Notes: generated by a model from the sequence alone, not told the origin. DNA of 64,000 bases from Proteromonas lacertae (GCA_002245135.1 NGBS01000010.1:124001-188000); one strand, 5' to 3'. Counted from the first letter of the stretch, positions 9,498 through 21,917 are shown. A program made the numbers and translations.

Positions 9498-10355
9498 TTA
9501 AAACTTTAATGAATGGTAGAATTTATTTGTTGTTTTATTCTCTATTTTATTCCACATTTCTTCTGAAACATGTGTATTCCAACTGAAATAATCTCCTATA
9601 TATTTTTTGTCTATTATTACATACGAATAATTTGAAAAAATAACACTCTCTGGAACACTTGTTTCTGATATAGCATGTATTCCTTTTGATAATAGCTCAC
9701 TTATTCTATTTATCATTCTACTTGACCATCTTTGAACAAATTCCTTAGAAAAATATCCAACTGAGTTATTTGAATATATCATTCTCCATCTTGTATAATT
9801 ATCAGTACAACAATGAAGAAGCGGCCATAATGTATCACTATAAAGAGTTATTTCAGATGTTATAAAATCATAATCAGTCTTATCATATACTTTAAAAAAA
9901 TCGTTTAAAACACCACTATAACCAATATCTTGTTCTAATACCCAAACATATTTATATTTTTCTTTACACTTCTTATACCACTCTATTATTGACTCTGTGT
10001 GAGAAATCCAAGGATAAAATACTTCATCAGGAACATTTCCATGTCTACAATGTCCAGGTGTTCTTAAATCTTTTATTAGTGGATATCTTCGAATTATAAA
10101 ATCAGTATCAATTCTAAATACATTTCTAAACGAAAAATTGAATGTCGTTTTAGAATTTGTAATAATCCAAAATGTATATATTTTTTCTAGTTTTTTTATC
10201 CACGACAAATATCTCTTCTGTTGGTTGATTGCTGGATTAACAGCTCTTATTACAACAGCAATAGGATCATTATTTCTTCTCCCGTAATAAATTAATATAT
10301 TTAACAGAATAAATATTAAAAGTATCGCTATAAAAATAAATACATTTATTAACAT
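9498..10355 (-). CDS. Type II membrane protein, putative glycosyltransferase
   Basis: This 285-residue protein has a strong N-terminal anchor (VFIFIAILLIFILLNILIYY). Its lumenal domain contains YKYVWVLEQDIGYSGVLNDF, where Glu-x-Asp-Ile-Gly resembles the acidic metal-binding motif of GT-A-like enzymes. YDFITSEITLYSDTLWPLLH and WRMIYSNNSVGYFSKEFVQR follow. It fits a family of protist and animal proteins thought to be glycosyltransferases, but I cannot name the CAZy family. Its start lies 52 nt from the start of the divergent GT77-like gene at 10408, and its TAA abuts the ATG of the FkbM gene. The neighbours support a role in surface glycan assembly. Confidence 0.58.
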   Translation of the reverse strand: MLINVFIFIAILLIFILLNILIYYGRRNNDPIAVVIRAVNPAINQQKRYLSWIKKLEKIYTFWIITNSKTTFNFSFRNVFRIDTDFIIRRYPLIKDLRTPGHCRHGNVPDEVFYPWISHTESIIEWYKKCKEKYKYVWVLEQDIGYSGVLNDFFKVYDKTDYDFITSEITLYSDTLWPLLHCCTDNYTRWRMIYSNNSVGYFSKEFVQRWSSRMINRISELLSKGIHAISETSVPESVIFSNYSYVIIDKKYIGDYFSWNTHVSEEMWNKIENKTTNKFYHSLKF

Positions 10356-10407
10356 AAATAAAAAACATCATTTTATAATAGGCTCGACTTGAGATTCTTT
10401 GTAAATA
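10356..10407. promoter_or_regulatory. 52-nt divergent start-to-start region
   Basis: Only 52 bases separate the ATG of the minus-strand gene ending at 10355 and the plus-strand ATG at 10408. Any promoters here must be tiny, shared or partly inside coding sequence. No specific motif is recognised. Confidence 0.35.
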
Positions 10408-11821
10408 ATGAATAATATCATTGCTATATTAGTAGTATGTACAATAATTATTATTTTATCTTCTATTATTATCTGCAAATATCAATATAAAGGTCTTAAT
10501 AACGAATGTGAGTTTTTCTATAATGATTGTGCTTTGAAGATGTTTAAAGAAATATCGCATTATAATGTAGTACCTATTACCACTGTTTCATACAAATTTT
10601 TATCGCAATTCTATAATTTTTGGTTAGTTTCTGCAACAAAAACTGGATTTAAAAGATTCATTGTTATAGCTTATGATATTCAGTCATATAAATTTGCAAA
10701 GAATTTAACTCCATTTGTGCTGAAGAATAAACAATTAATAAATCAAACAGATGAAGTTGTGTTTTCAAATAAAGATTATATAAAGGTGATTATGTCAAGA
10801 ATGTTATTAACAAAACATTTAATTGATAATGGTTTTTCAGTTTTTGTAATGGACTCAGATATAATTCTTTTTAAAAATCCTATACCATACCTATTATTGC
10901 ATAATAATTATGATATTGTTTCACATAAAGAATTACCATATGATAATAAAAATGATATAAATTGTGGTTTTATGTATTATAATATTTATAATAGCTAGAA
11001 TGTTTCGACAATCAAAAAAAATGAGAATTTTCTTTAAGAATCTAACTGAAGCAGAAGAATATGCAAATGGCACAATTATTTATGATCAAGGATATATAAA
11101 TGATAATATAATTTCAGGAAAATATAACCTTTCAGTGTATAAATTTACATTAAATCAAGCAGTATCAGGATGGATTATGATGAATACATTAGGTTTGTAT
11201 TATTATGAAGATGTTGAAAAGAGTATACTAGATTATTTAATATTACATAGTAAAAGAAAATCTAATTGTAATTCATTTTGATTGGATAATATCTTTATTT
11301 GAAAAGGAGTATAGACAAAGGGAAATGTTATATTATGAATATGATGAGAATAATTATTATTCATCATTTAGTACCAAATATTTTCAATTAAATTATAATG
11401 CAGAGAATTTGGATTTAGAGAAAAAAATAACTCTCTTTGGATTACATATCGCTCTTGTATCAGGAAGAAAATTTATTATGCCAAAATATAATTGCAGCTA
11501 CAAAAACAGATTCACGAACATTAAAGGTAAAAAGTGTACTTTAGCAGACATGTTTAATGTTGGAGGATTATCAAAGGCAAAACATTTATTTAGAGAAAAT
11601 GTATATATATATTAATTTTATAATCACAATAGTCTTTCTTAAAAAATAAAAACATACCAAGTACTATAAAATCTTCGGTTATAACATTTCATGTAAATAT
11701 TATTACTGAAAAAAGTATTAATGAACTTCTGAAAAATAAAGAAAAAGTTGTGCATATATATTTCAAGAATATCAGTTGGGATGAAAGAAATGTAAATTAT
11801 AAAATAAAGAACATTATTTGA
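10408..11821 (+). CDS. GT77/XEG113-like glycosyltransferase, one intron and two frame breaks
   Basis: Three overlapping frames and one spliced exon form a single 459-residue protein like GT77 nucleotide-sugar transferases (arabinosyl-, xylosyl- or galactosyltransferases). Residues 5-25 form a membrane anchor. Then come GFSVFVMDSDIILFKNPIPY, with the catalytic-type Asp-Ser-Asp, and DINCGFMYYN, followed by a second part containing YDQGYIN. The third part reads IHFDWIISLFEKEYRQREM, GLHIALVSGRKFIMPKYNC and KAKHLFREN, resembling the C-terminal region of plant XEG113. A 32-nt intron (11601-11632) joins FREN to SFLKNKNIPST. Frames change by one extra base near 10984 and near 11276. Removing both makes the CDS an exact multiple of three. 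Its stop is 11 nt from the convergent fucosyltransferase stop. Confidence 0.7.
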
Positions 11822-11832
11822 TAAATATTTTT

Positions 11833-12943
11833 TTACAAAATGTGAGGAAATCTAATACATTTGTTTAATTTATTATTGTCTTTTACATCTGTATATCTTT
11901 CATTGTTTATAATTTCACCATTTTCATTTATAAATGCAATTCTGTTCTTTATTTCTTCATACTTTTTATTTTTGAAGAACATATACAAAACCAGTTTAGA
12001 GTATGTACTGTAATCATTCACAATTAAATAATCAGTCATGCTAGCAAAAATAATATCCCCTACAGTTTTTTCTATACTCCTATTATCGTATACTTTAGCG
12101 CTGTGTTTAGGAATTACATTTGGCCATAATAATACAGTTTTGTTATAATTGTAAGATAATTTACTATATAAAATTGAGTTTGCTGAACTAATAAACAACC
12201 AGCATTTCTTATTGCGAGTAAGGTTATTCACAACATTAATTATTCTTTCTATAATTGAATTTTCTATATCACAATGATTAGAAATAATACAACCATCATT
12301 TGATCTATAATGTAATCCTATTTTACATTCACTATTGTATGATTCTACATACTTCAATACTTTTATTCTTATTCTCTTTTTCAGTACTACAACATTACTA
12401 AATATTTTACTGTTAGTTTGATATATTTTTTCTTTTACACTACTTCTAATATCTTTTATATATTTGTTCTTCTTAAACCATTTTAATAATTTTTTACACT
12501 TTAACAAGGTCGGTATTAAATCTAACACGTCTATTATTACATACCCTGATTTACTTGATTTAAATAGGTTATTATAGAAATCACATATATCATCGCAATA
12601 TCCTTCCCACATAAACTGAATTAGTGTATAATTAATTGAAACATATTTAATAGGATTTAAATATGCATTACTATCAATATAGTCTTTGACATATTCATAT
12701 TTATTTACTATTTTATAGAGTTGATTTTTTTATTATACAGAATAGTTTTCTATGTGATAATTGTGATAGAATAAAACTACTTGAAATTCCAAACAATCTA
12801 TTACTCAATCCACTAAAAATAATATCATTAACAAACACCTTCTTTGTCTTTCTTATTCTAAAACATACACATATGGCTACAATAGTAATTGTAACAGCTG
12901 AAATAAATGTTGATATTTTTACCATTATAATATAAACCACCAT
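11833..12943 (-). CDS. GT37/GT11-like fucosyltransferase, one frame break
   Basis: Two frames together encode a 369-residue type II protein. After an anchor (FISAVTITIVAICVCF), the first frame has IIFSGLSNRLFGISSSFILS and HRKLFCII. This is the GxxNRxxG entry motif of plant and protist fucosyltransferases. The second frame has CKIGLHYRSNDGC, corresponding to the basic GDP-fucose motif, plus CWLFISSAN and DYLIVNDYSTYSKLVLYMF near the C-terminus. The frames join at a seven-A tract (plus-strand T/A run near 12725-12732), where one base too many puts a stop after the anchor half. Internal ATG 12925 is an alternative start. The acceptor is unknown. Confidence 0.62.
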
Positions 12944-13491
12944 ATAAACAATTGTTTTATTTATTTTACCTTTATTTTTTACTCTTTCTTTTTATCAATT
13001 TCGCAAATTATATAATATTTAATACCATAACATACATAGTAAATTTTAAAAACTAATAAAATTTATGTTTCATCCATAAAACAACATATATGTTGATTGT
13101 GAAGGTCATATTATTTTTTAAAGTGTTTATAGTATTAAAAAATTTGCTTCTACTTTAAAAAGACAAATCAGAATAAATCAAATGTAAATCAGTTACAGTT
13201 GGGCCACATTTAATTTATTTATATATTAGCTGATATATTTTTCTACACTATGGAAATAGAAGACATGATTTCTAACATACCAAAAACATATATGCTATCA
13301 TGTTAGTTTCACGCAATTTATTACCTTTATTATGTCAACGAATTTGATTTTCCTCTTAACATTCACTTTTTTAATTTTTTAATTGTCAAGCCTAAATATA
13401 AGCTTGAATCAAAATTTTTAAAAAATTTGATAATTGACACTATTTCGTATATAGCATATATAATTTAAACAACCAAAAATTCCTACAACAA
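12944..13491. other. Divergent intergenic region, no gene seen
   Basis: These 548 bases lie between the starts of the fucosyltransferase (minus) and the coiled-coil gene (plus). No conserved coding segment is visible in either direction. Two short inverted repeats are present: CTAACAT at 13272-13278 with ATGTTAG at 13300-13306, and TCAAGC with GCTTGA near 13387-13408. Promoters for both neighbours probably lie here. Confidence 0.5.
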
Positions 13492-16400
13492 ATGGATGAT
13501 ATACAAACAAGGTATATTTATTCTGTCTTATTATTTACTATAGAAATGTAGTAGCTTCACAATATGTATGTAATATATTTTATAGAATAGATCTTGCAAT
13601 TTGAGAATATACTGGATGATTTACAGAACAATGTAACAGATATACTGCAAAACACCTGCAGCACTATAGAAACGGATCGTTTTAGTAAAGATATTCACAC
13701 ATTATTCGATCCATTGAGATCAAATCTAAAGAAATGCTTTATTAGTTGTTCAAATATATCAAAGTTACAATCAAAGCTTGAAGAGATATACAAAACAGTA
13801 GATCAATATATAGAAATAAATAAAAGTAGTAATAGCAACTTACTAACTAGTAATGAATACTTAGTAATTCTAGAAACAATCACCAAAACTCAAAGGAAGA
13901 TAATAACTGATTTACTCGTTCCAGATGAAGATATTCTTTCAATATCATACAATAATATAATACAAAATGTTCCATCTCCAACAGCATCCTATTCTAGACG
14001 TAAAGATTCAGTTTGTTCCTGTTCATCACCAATTCATACTGACGAACCATTGGATAATGATTTAAATGAAACATCCAAATCATTATTAGAAACGGTGAAG
14101 AATAAATTGATTAGTTATCAATGTGAATTTGAGAATAACCTAGTGGAAAGATTTGTATCAGATTCTAGAGAGAAAGATGAACAGATTCAGATGTTGGAAA
14201 TGGAGTTAGAATCATGTAAACAAAATTCAAATTTTGATGAAATTAGAAAAGAATATGAGCCAATTATTGATGAGTTAGAGAATCAAATAAAGCAGTTAAA
14301 GAATGATAATAAAGATCTTCGCTTAGATTATGAGTTTGTATTATCAAATATTTCATCATTAGCCAATATTGAGAGTAATAATGATAATAATGATAATGAC
14401 GAGAATGGTGTATTTACAGATGGTTTAACTCCTTCATCTTGTTATATTGATAATTTGGAAAAGATCCAAAAAGACTTAATGACAATGAATAAAGAATTGA
14501 AAGGAATAATTGAAAGAAAGAATTTATATATAAACTCATTAGACTTGGAGAAAATAGAGAAATATAATGAGAATATAAAAGCTGTAGATGAGATAGTAAA
14601 AGAGTCAATAGATCATCCTAACAAGTTATTAGCTAAACAATTCCAACAGATTAGTTTATTAATAAAGAATATAGGTGATATATCTCAAGATTATCAGAAT
14701 ATGAAAAACCAAATAAAAGATGAAATGAGATTAGAAATGAAAGAATCATATAGAGCAATTGAACAAGAACATACATTCAAATACCAAAAATTATTAGAAA
14801 AATACCAAAAAGAAGTAGAGCAACATTCATTAGATAAATCAAAATATGAAAAATTAAAAATTGACACAAATCTACTAATCAGTTGGTATAAAGAGGAGTT
14901 GAAACAATATTTAGAATCTTACCCAATGGAAGATGATAATGACAATATAGATACTGAAGATCCAACTACTATTGATGGACCAAAACGATATAAAGACTTA
15001 TTATATGAATATCATTTACAACATCATCAATCTACCTTAAAAGATGTAACAATACAATATTTAAGAGGAGTATTAGATAAAGAGAAAAAGAAGAGAATAA
15101 TATCAAACCAAAGGTTTGTGGATATGATAAAAGATTTTGATGATTTGAAGAAACAATATTTGAAGTTGTTAATATCTGATAATACGAAGATAAGTGAGTT
15201 AAATAGTTTGAGATCGACATTAAAACATACACTATTAGAGAGAAAAGAGAATGGTGATGAAGAGTTGAATGATATACCACTCAAGGAGGATTATAAATCC
15301 ATTCCAATTTGATACATCTATTGATTTAGTAGTAGATAAAATTGATGAAACTCTGAGTGATATAAATGAAATTTGTAATATAGATGAAGTTCCAAAAACA
15401 GGTAAAGAGACTGTATATAGCAAATGGTCAAAGAAAATAACAGAATTGGAAGATATTATTGAACAAAGAGATGATTCTTTAAATGATAAAGAGTTTTTAT
15501 TGAAACAGAATAATAAACTGATTGAATTAGAATCAAAGATAAGAGAGAAAGATAATCAAATTAATGACTTTGTAGTACAATTAAATGAGATTCAAAATGG
15601 TGTTTTTGTAATGGAAGATATTGATAAGAATGAAGATGGTAATGGTAATAATGATAGTAGTGATGTATCTACAAATTCAAAGAAATTTAAGAATCTGTTA
15701 AAAGAAAAAGAAAAGGAAAATCGATGAACTAAATCAAACTTTAGAAGATTTAACAATAGAAAATGATAATATGAAATACTTATTAGATGGTTCAAGAGAA
15801 TCAACAATTGGATCAATTGTCACTGTTACCAACAAATATAAAACTAACAGTCAATGAATATTCTGATTTGAACATATTTGAAACATCCATTGAAGATGTT
15901 GAAGATGTGAGTGACACTGCAGAATATCAAGCGTTATTACACGATTTTGATTTATTAACTATTGAGTATAATAAACTAAAATCAAGAAAAGGAGATAATG
16001 AAAATGGTGAATATGATGATAATGAAAATGATAATTTGGAGAGTAGAAAGTTGGATGAAGCATTAGTAGAGAATGAAGAATTGAAGTTGGAACTACAAAA
16101 TGCTGATGAATTGAATGCAGATTTACAAGCTGAAATATCATCTCTACGATATAAATTAGAGAATAAAGAAGATAAGAGTCTAAATGAAAGAGTTTGATAT
16201 AGATGAAATGAAGATTGAAATAGATAATTATAAGAGTCAAATAAAACTGTTGGAAGAACAACATCATAATGATGCTGATAATTATGAAAGTGAATTATTA
16301 TCGAAAGATGAAGAACTTATAAAGTTAAGAGATGAATATGAGAGATTGCAGAAAGAAATGGAGTTATTAAAGAATAGTGATGAAATAAGTAAAGAAGGAA

Positions 16401-19400
16401 TAGATGAAAATGCTAAAGAGATTCAGAATTTAAGTCTTCAATTAGATGAAAAGGATGAAGTGATTATTAATTATGAAGAAGAAATAGATAAGTTAAAGAA
16501 TAGAGTGAGTAAGTTAGAGAATGATTTACAGAATAAAAAGAATGAAACGAGTATATTAGAAGATAATTTAGCTGATGTATCATCCTTACAATCTGCCTAT
16601 GATCTTTTACTTGTAGAAAAGTCAATATATGAAGAAGAGAATCAAAAATTAAAGAAACAATTGGATGATTTGAATTTACATATTCAGAATAACAATGATA
16701 ATTTCTTAGCTGATTTAAGAAGTCAATACGAGTCAAAATTACAGGAATTACAAGATCAGGTAAATAGAATAACATTATCACCAGTTGCAGATGATAATAA
16801 TAATACTGAAGATAATAATAATAATAATAATAATAATGGTGAAGGTATGGATTTAAGAAGAAGTAAAAAGATAGGAATTGAAGATTTACAGAAACAAAAT
16901 GAATTAGTATGGAATGAGAATAGAAATTTGAGAGATAAATTAAGACAAATTGAAACAAAGTTATTGGTTTTAGAAACATCAAAGCAAGTAGAAATCGAAG
17001 AGAAAGATCAAATAATTAATTCATTAAATGAACAGTTAAAGAAATCGAATGAGGGGAATATAAATGCAATGAAGAAGAGGTATGAAAATCGAATAATTGA
17101 ACTAACCAATGAATTGAATGAATTAAAAGCATTACAAACCATTAAAGAGGAAACAAATGAACAGAATTATTCTTCAATTGTATTTGAGAAAAATGCACAA
17201 ATTATGAATTTAAAGATGGAGAATTCTCAATTGAAAGATGGTATAGAATCAATAAAAGAAGAATATGATAACAAAATTCATGAATTAGAAACTAGAAATA
17301 TATTACTACAAGATAGTATGGAAACATTAACAAAGACTAATTCAACATTAAAAGAAAAGATAAACGAGCAATTGAACTTAATATCACAGAATCAATCAAC
17401 TGATTATGAATTACAAATGTTACGAAAAGAAAAAGAAAAGAATATGGAGATTATTAGCCAACTACAGAAGACAATAGAAACAATCGAATTATTGAAGAAT
17501 CAACCTGAATTATTAGCGAAATATATTGATCAAACAGATAGAATAAAAGACTTGACTTCTTTATTGGATGAACAAACAAAAAGATATGTTATAGAAATAT
17601 CAGAAATGTCTAATTATGTGAATGAATTAAAGAGTGATAAATCACTCTTACAACTTGATTATGAGACATTATACAGTCAATATTTGAATGAGAAAAAGAA
17701 GAATGATGAAGAGAATTCTGATAAAATACATCACTTGAAAGAATTGGAAGATGAAATAAAGAGAATAACAAAAGATAATGATTATGAAACATGTGAATTT
17801 CTACAATCATATGCAAAGAAATTAATAAAGACTGTTGAATCAGATATGGAAGTTGAAACTCATTTATATAAAGACTATATATCACAGAATTTGTCACAAA
17901 TCATAACACTACTTCAAGCATTATATGATCAATTAATAAAGAAAGATGGAAAAATGCCAAAGTCAAAAGAACTTCGTAATAAATTAGAAGATATTAGAAT
18001 TTTAATTCAGCAATATCCTGATGCAATGACAAGTGCATTACAGATTTCTAAGAAAGATCGAAGAGATATCAAAATATTGAAACGAAATGGCAAACATTTT
18101 GAAGAATATTATAAGAAAGTAAAGAATGAAAAAATGAAACAAGAGAAAAAATTCAATGAAGAAAGAAGAAAGTGGAGATATGATTATTATAGAAAATTGA
18201 GAATAATTCAAGAAGAATGTGATCAAAAAGTGGCAAGTCTTTGTTCTAGACTACGAAAAATAGAAGAAAAGCATAATAAAGAAGTTAAAGAATTAGGTAA
18301 GAATTATTGGGATAAATTCTTAAAAGCTGAAAAGGCTAATCGTAATAGATTATTGAGTTTGAGAAGTAATGATACTTCCTATCAATATAATGGTAAAGAT
18401 TATGGAAGAGCAAGAAGACAGTCAACGCTGTTATTAAAAGCATTAGCTCCATTGCCAGAAGAGAAAGAAGATGAAGAAAAGAAGGGTAATAATACAATAA
18501 AGAGTAGTAATGCAAATAATAATAAAACAATGAAAAATGCAGTAAAGAAAGTGTCAAATGGTATTAAAACTACAAAATTAATGAAACCAACAACAAAGAC
18601 TAATGTAAAACCAATAACCAAATCAGCTCCAATTGCTAAAAGAAAGGTAAAAGAAGATAATAAAAAACCTCTATATAAAACACAAATGACTAATAAACTA
18701 AGTAAATATGAAAGTAAATTAAGAAAACCGACTGTAAAGGCAGTAACATTAGCAACAATTGGATTTAGTAAGAAATCTAATAATAAACCAAAAACACAAA
18801 AAGTAGAAGATGTTCCTGTTAAAAAGACAATTAGATCAACAATTCCATCACATATTATACCTAAAAGTAAAAAACTTTTGAAGAAAAAAGTGAATGAAGA
18901 TAGTAATGATGAAAAATCAAAAATACCAAGAAGTCCTAAGATGAAGAGAATGAATAATATTCCAAATGAGAAAAATGAAAAAGAAGAAGAAGAAAAAGAT
19001 AATGAAGAAACAACACACACAATGATTCCAAAACCTGGAACTATACACTTCAATAAAGAAGATAATGACAATAATACTATAACCAATAGCAAATCATTAT
19101 CAAACTCAAGAAGAATATCCAAAATCAAACCACCAACAGATGTGAAATTATCATTTTCATCTAATGATAATGACAATATTATAAATAATCAGATGAGTAT
19201 GTCAGTCGATGGAAGAAGAAGAATTTCAAAAATAAAACCTCCAACAAATCTTAGTAGTAGTTATCGAGATAAAAACAGTCAGAATTTGAAACAGTTTAGT
19301 AATAAAGATCTTCCTCCACCTAAACCTATTAATAGAAACAAACAAATGAATGATTTAGCAAAATCGAAAGAAGAAAATGAATATGATACTCCAGAAAAGA

Positions 19401-19543
19401 GAAACAGAGTTAATTCAATTGAACCATTATTAGATAATTCAGATTCTGAACCATCAATGCTAACAAATTTCTTAAAACCTCCAAGTGAATATGCTAATAT
19501 AATATCGAAGAGAAAATCGACTTTAAAGAAAGGTAATGAATAA
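13492..19543 (+). CDS. Long coiled-coil protein with basic disordered tail, four +1 frame breaks
   Basis: This gene encodes about 1,996 residues dominated by heptad-rich coiled coil rich in Glu, Lys, Asn and Leu. It has no motor or other catalytic domain that I can see. A 20-nt first exon (ATG at 13492) is joined through introns 13512-13543 (32 nt) and 13566-13590 (25 nt) to the long exon beginning at 13591. The reading frame advances by one base four times, at 15269-15312, about 15715-15725, 15787-15857 and about 16175-16196. Coiled-coil character continues across each. The last ~400 residues are Lys/Ser/Pro-rich and contain a duplicated motif, RRISKIKPPT, at about 19109 and 19214. The composition resembles centrosomal, golgin-like or microtubule-associated scaffolds, but no specific orthologue is recognised. 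An Asn run is encoded by AAT repeats at about 16794-16838. Confidence 0.75.
16794..16838. repeat. AAT trinucleotide microsatellite inside the coiled-coil gene
   Basis: A run of AAT-type triplets codes for an Asn-rich stretch. It is low-complexity sequence typical of A+T-rich protist genomes and may vary in length between isolates. Confidence 0.8.
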
Positions 19544-19617
19544 TGTATTGTGTTTATAAATAAAATGTATTAAAGAATAATAATAATATATTGTAATTTT
19601 AACTTTTTTTTTATTTT

Positions 19618-19890
19618 TTAATAATATTTAATAATAAAATTGATTATTCTAAATTGCAGAATTCTTTTTATTTCAATTGATGAAAATGTATTTAACAATG
19701 ATTTTAATTCTGATCTATTAATATTTTCTTTTATTGTTATTGATAATTCATCTAAACAATTAAAGACTTCTTCATTTTCTTTCATTATCTTCAATTCACC
19801 TCGTTTAATACATTTCCTGATATATCTATCTTTCTTATTAAATCTACTTCATTAGCATTTTTTTCTATACCGCTCTTTTATCATTTTCAT
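19618..19890 (-). CDS. Possible 81-residue helical protein with one intron
   Basis: I do not recognise this protein. The ATG at 19890 followed by a 27-nt GTAT...GTAG intron (19844-19870) gives a continuous frame to TAA at 19618, 82 codons in all. The product is Lys/Glu/Ile-rich and probably helical (RGELKIMKENEEVF, NRSELKSLLNTFSSIEIKRI). The intron matches the size and ends of introns in well-supported neighbours. However, the ORF is short and lies just downstream of the convergent coiled-coil gene stop. A longer gene with an unseen upstream exon is also possible. Confidence 0.35.
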
Positions 19891-20056
19891 AAAAATGCAT
19901 ATAATACTTCTAAATTTGATAAATTATTTTAAATATATGTTTCAATATCAAGATTTTGAGAAAATGAAATAATGAAGAAAGCATTTATGAAGATATACAT
20001 ATTAAAGTATCTATCCTACTAGAAAACAGTTTAGAATCAAAATAAAGTAATATGCT

Positions 20057-20508
20057 TTAGAAATTATATATTAATGCGTTACCATCATCACCACTAGCCA
20101 CTAAACAGTTTTCAGTTGCAGCTATGCAACGAACTGCAGCTTGATTTGCTCCTAAACCATACAATAGTTTACCTTCTTTCATATCATGAGCCATTAACAT
20201 ACCTCTTCCATCTCCACTTAAACAAATATCACCAACTAAATGCAATGAATAAATAAAGTCAGTATGTTCTGTAAAAGTGTATAAAGGGTAATTGGCATTT
20301 CGAATATCCAGAACATGAACTTGATTATCAGCTCCAGCAGTAGCAACAAAAGGTATACCATTATAATTTGTATACTATACACACAATATACAATATAATA
20401 ACATATATATACTTCAATATTACCAACAGCTCCACATCCATGTAATGGCAAATTCTTCACACAGTGTTTTGTATCTCGTGGATCCCATATTTTAACACAA
20501 CCATCCTA

Positions 20509-20548
<40 letters not shown>

Positions 20549-21807
20549 GTGCACCAGTGTATAATAAAGGTGTATCAAATACAACAGGTGGTAATATTCT
20601 TACTGCAGTAACATGACCTTTATGACCACTTAATTTAGCAGTATTTCTTCCATTTCCTATATCCCAAACTGCAGCCACACTTCCTCTATCTCCTGTCAAT
20701 AAATAACCACAATTCCAATCCATACATAATATTGGAGCACTATTTGAAACATAATTATATATATATACTTATGACCAAATAATCTATCACTCATTGATTT
20801 ACTTCTAGTATCCCAAACAATTATAGATTTATCATAACTTGTACTGATTATATACGATCCAGTTTCACTAGACATTACACACGATACTGATTCACTATGA
20901 CCAATCAAATCAAAGCAACGAGTACCACCACTTGGCCATAAACAAATCTTCTTATCCATTGCTCCACTGGCTATTCTTCCATCAGGTAAATAACATACAC
21001 AAGTAACCCATTCTTCATGTCCATGATGTCTTTGTATATAAAGTTCTTCTCTTTTTACCTGTTAAATCATATTCATATAATGCATGATCTGCGTTACCAA
21101 GTACAAATGTATTTTTAAGTAAATCCATACATAAAACATTTCTGTCACTTGAATCACATAATATTCCATCAGGATTGATTGGTTGTTTATACCATTGTCT
21201 TGCTATTTAATTATATTATATATTATATATATATATATATATACATAATATTCCACTGATATATCTATGGAATCCATCACCATATACTCCTGATTGAATA
21301 TGAATTTGACTTGGATCTTGAATATTTGGTAAATCGATTTTTTCACCATGACTATTTATATTATTAATCTATTATAAATATATACGCTCTTAATATATCA
21401 TCAAATTCTGCCATATATGCATCATTTGTTTCATGAGAATTAGCCATACTGCCTTTTGGAGCACCTGATACAGTTTTAGCTTTCTTTGCTGCAGCTGCTG
21501 CTGATGCTCTATATATTACAATTACTACCACATGAATCAATACGTTAATCTTTTCACAGAGGATGGTTTAACAAATAATCCTCTACCTGGTTTGCATTCA
21601 AAATATCTAACTCCTTCTAAACTTCCATCATTTTTGCCAGTATCATCATCTAGTTCAACACCAATCCAAGTTCCTGGCTATGAAAATTACATCAAAAAGT
21701 CTTACCTGACAATATGTATCTCCTATATATCTCACTGTTCCAACTCTAATTGGTTTACCTTTAACTTCAACTGAAACTCTTTCTCCAATATCAACTAAAA
21801 CAGGCAT
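20057..21807 (-). CDS. CAP-Gly plus WD40-repeat protein, eight exons, one frame break
   Basis: Splicing seven short introns (21678-21705, 21509-21543, 21352-21385, 21203-21244, 20740-20768, 20506-20546 and 20375-20412) gives a 500-residue protein. Residues 1 to about 75 form a CAP-Gly microtubule-binding domain, with [22 protein letters not shown], the diagnostic GKNDGS and [19 protein letters not shown]. An Ala/Lys linker is followed by a WD40 propeller, with ITR-like repeats such as [54 protein letters not shown] and [19 protein letters not shown]. It ends at [15 protein letters not shown]. One extra base near 21035 shifts frame just before the GHEEWV repeat. The domains suggest a microtubule-linked adaptor. 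I know of no named orthologue with this arrangement. Confidence 0.78.
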
Positions 21808-21917
21808 AAAAGTGAAAAGAAAAACAACATAAAACGGCTGTATTTTTTATTTAAAACATTTAAATGCTGTTTTTCTCAATAAGGAATTATTTTAAGATAT
21901 TTGTAAATAAGAGATCA

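Noticed and set aside
15269-16200. Introns explaining the four frame changes of the coiled-coil gene
   Set aside because: No GT...AG pair in these windows restores the next frame without creating a stop; single-base changes fit all four.
18400-19176. Long minus-strand open frame (258 codons) with hydrophobic runs
   Set aside because: It is the antisense of the Lys/Glu/Ser-rich tail of the coiled-coil gene; the hydrophobic runs are reverse complements of charged codons.
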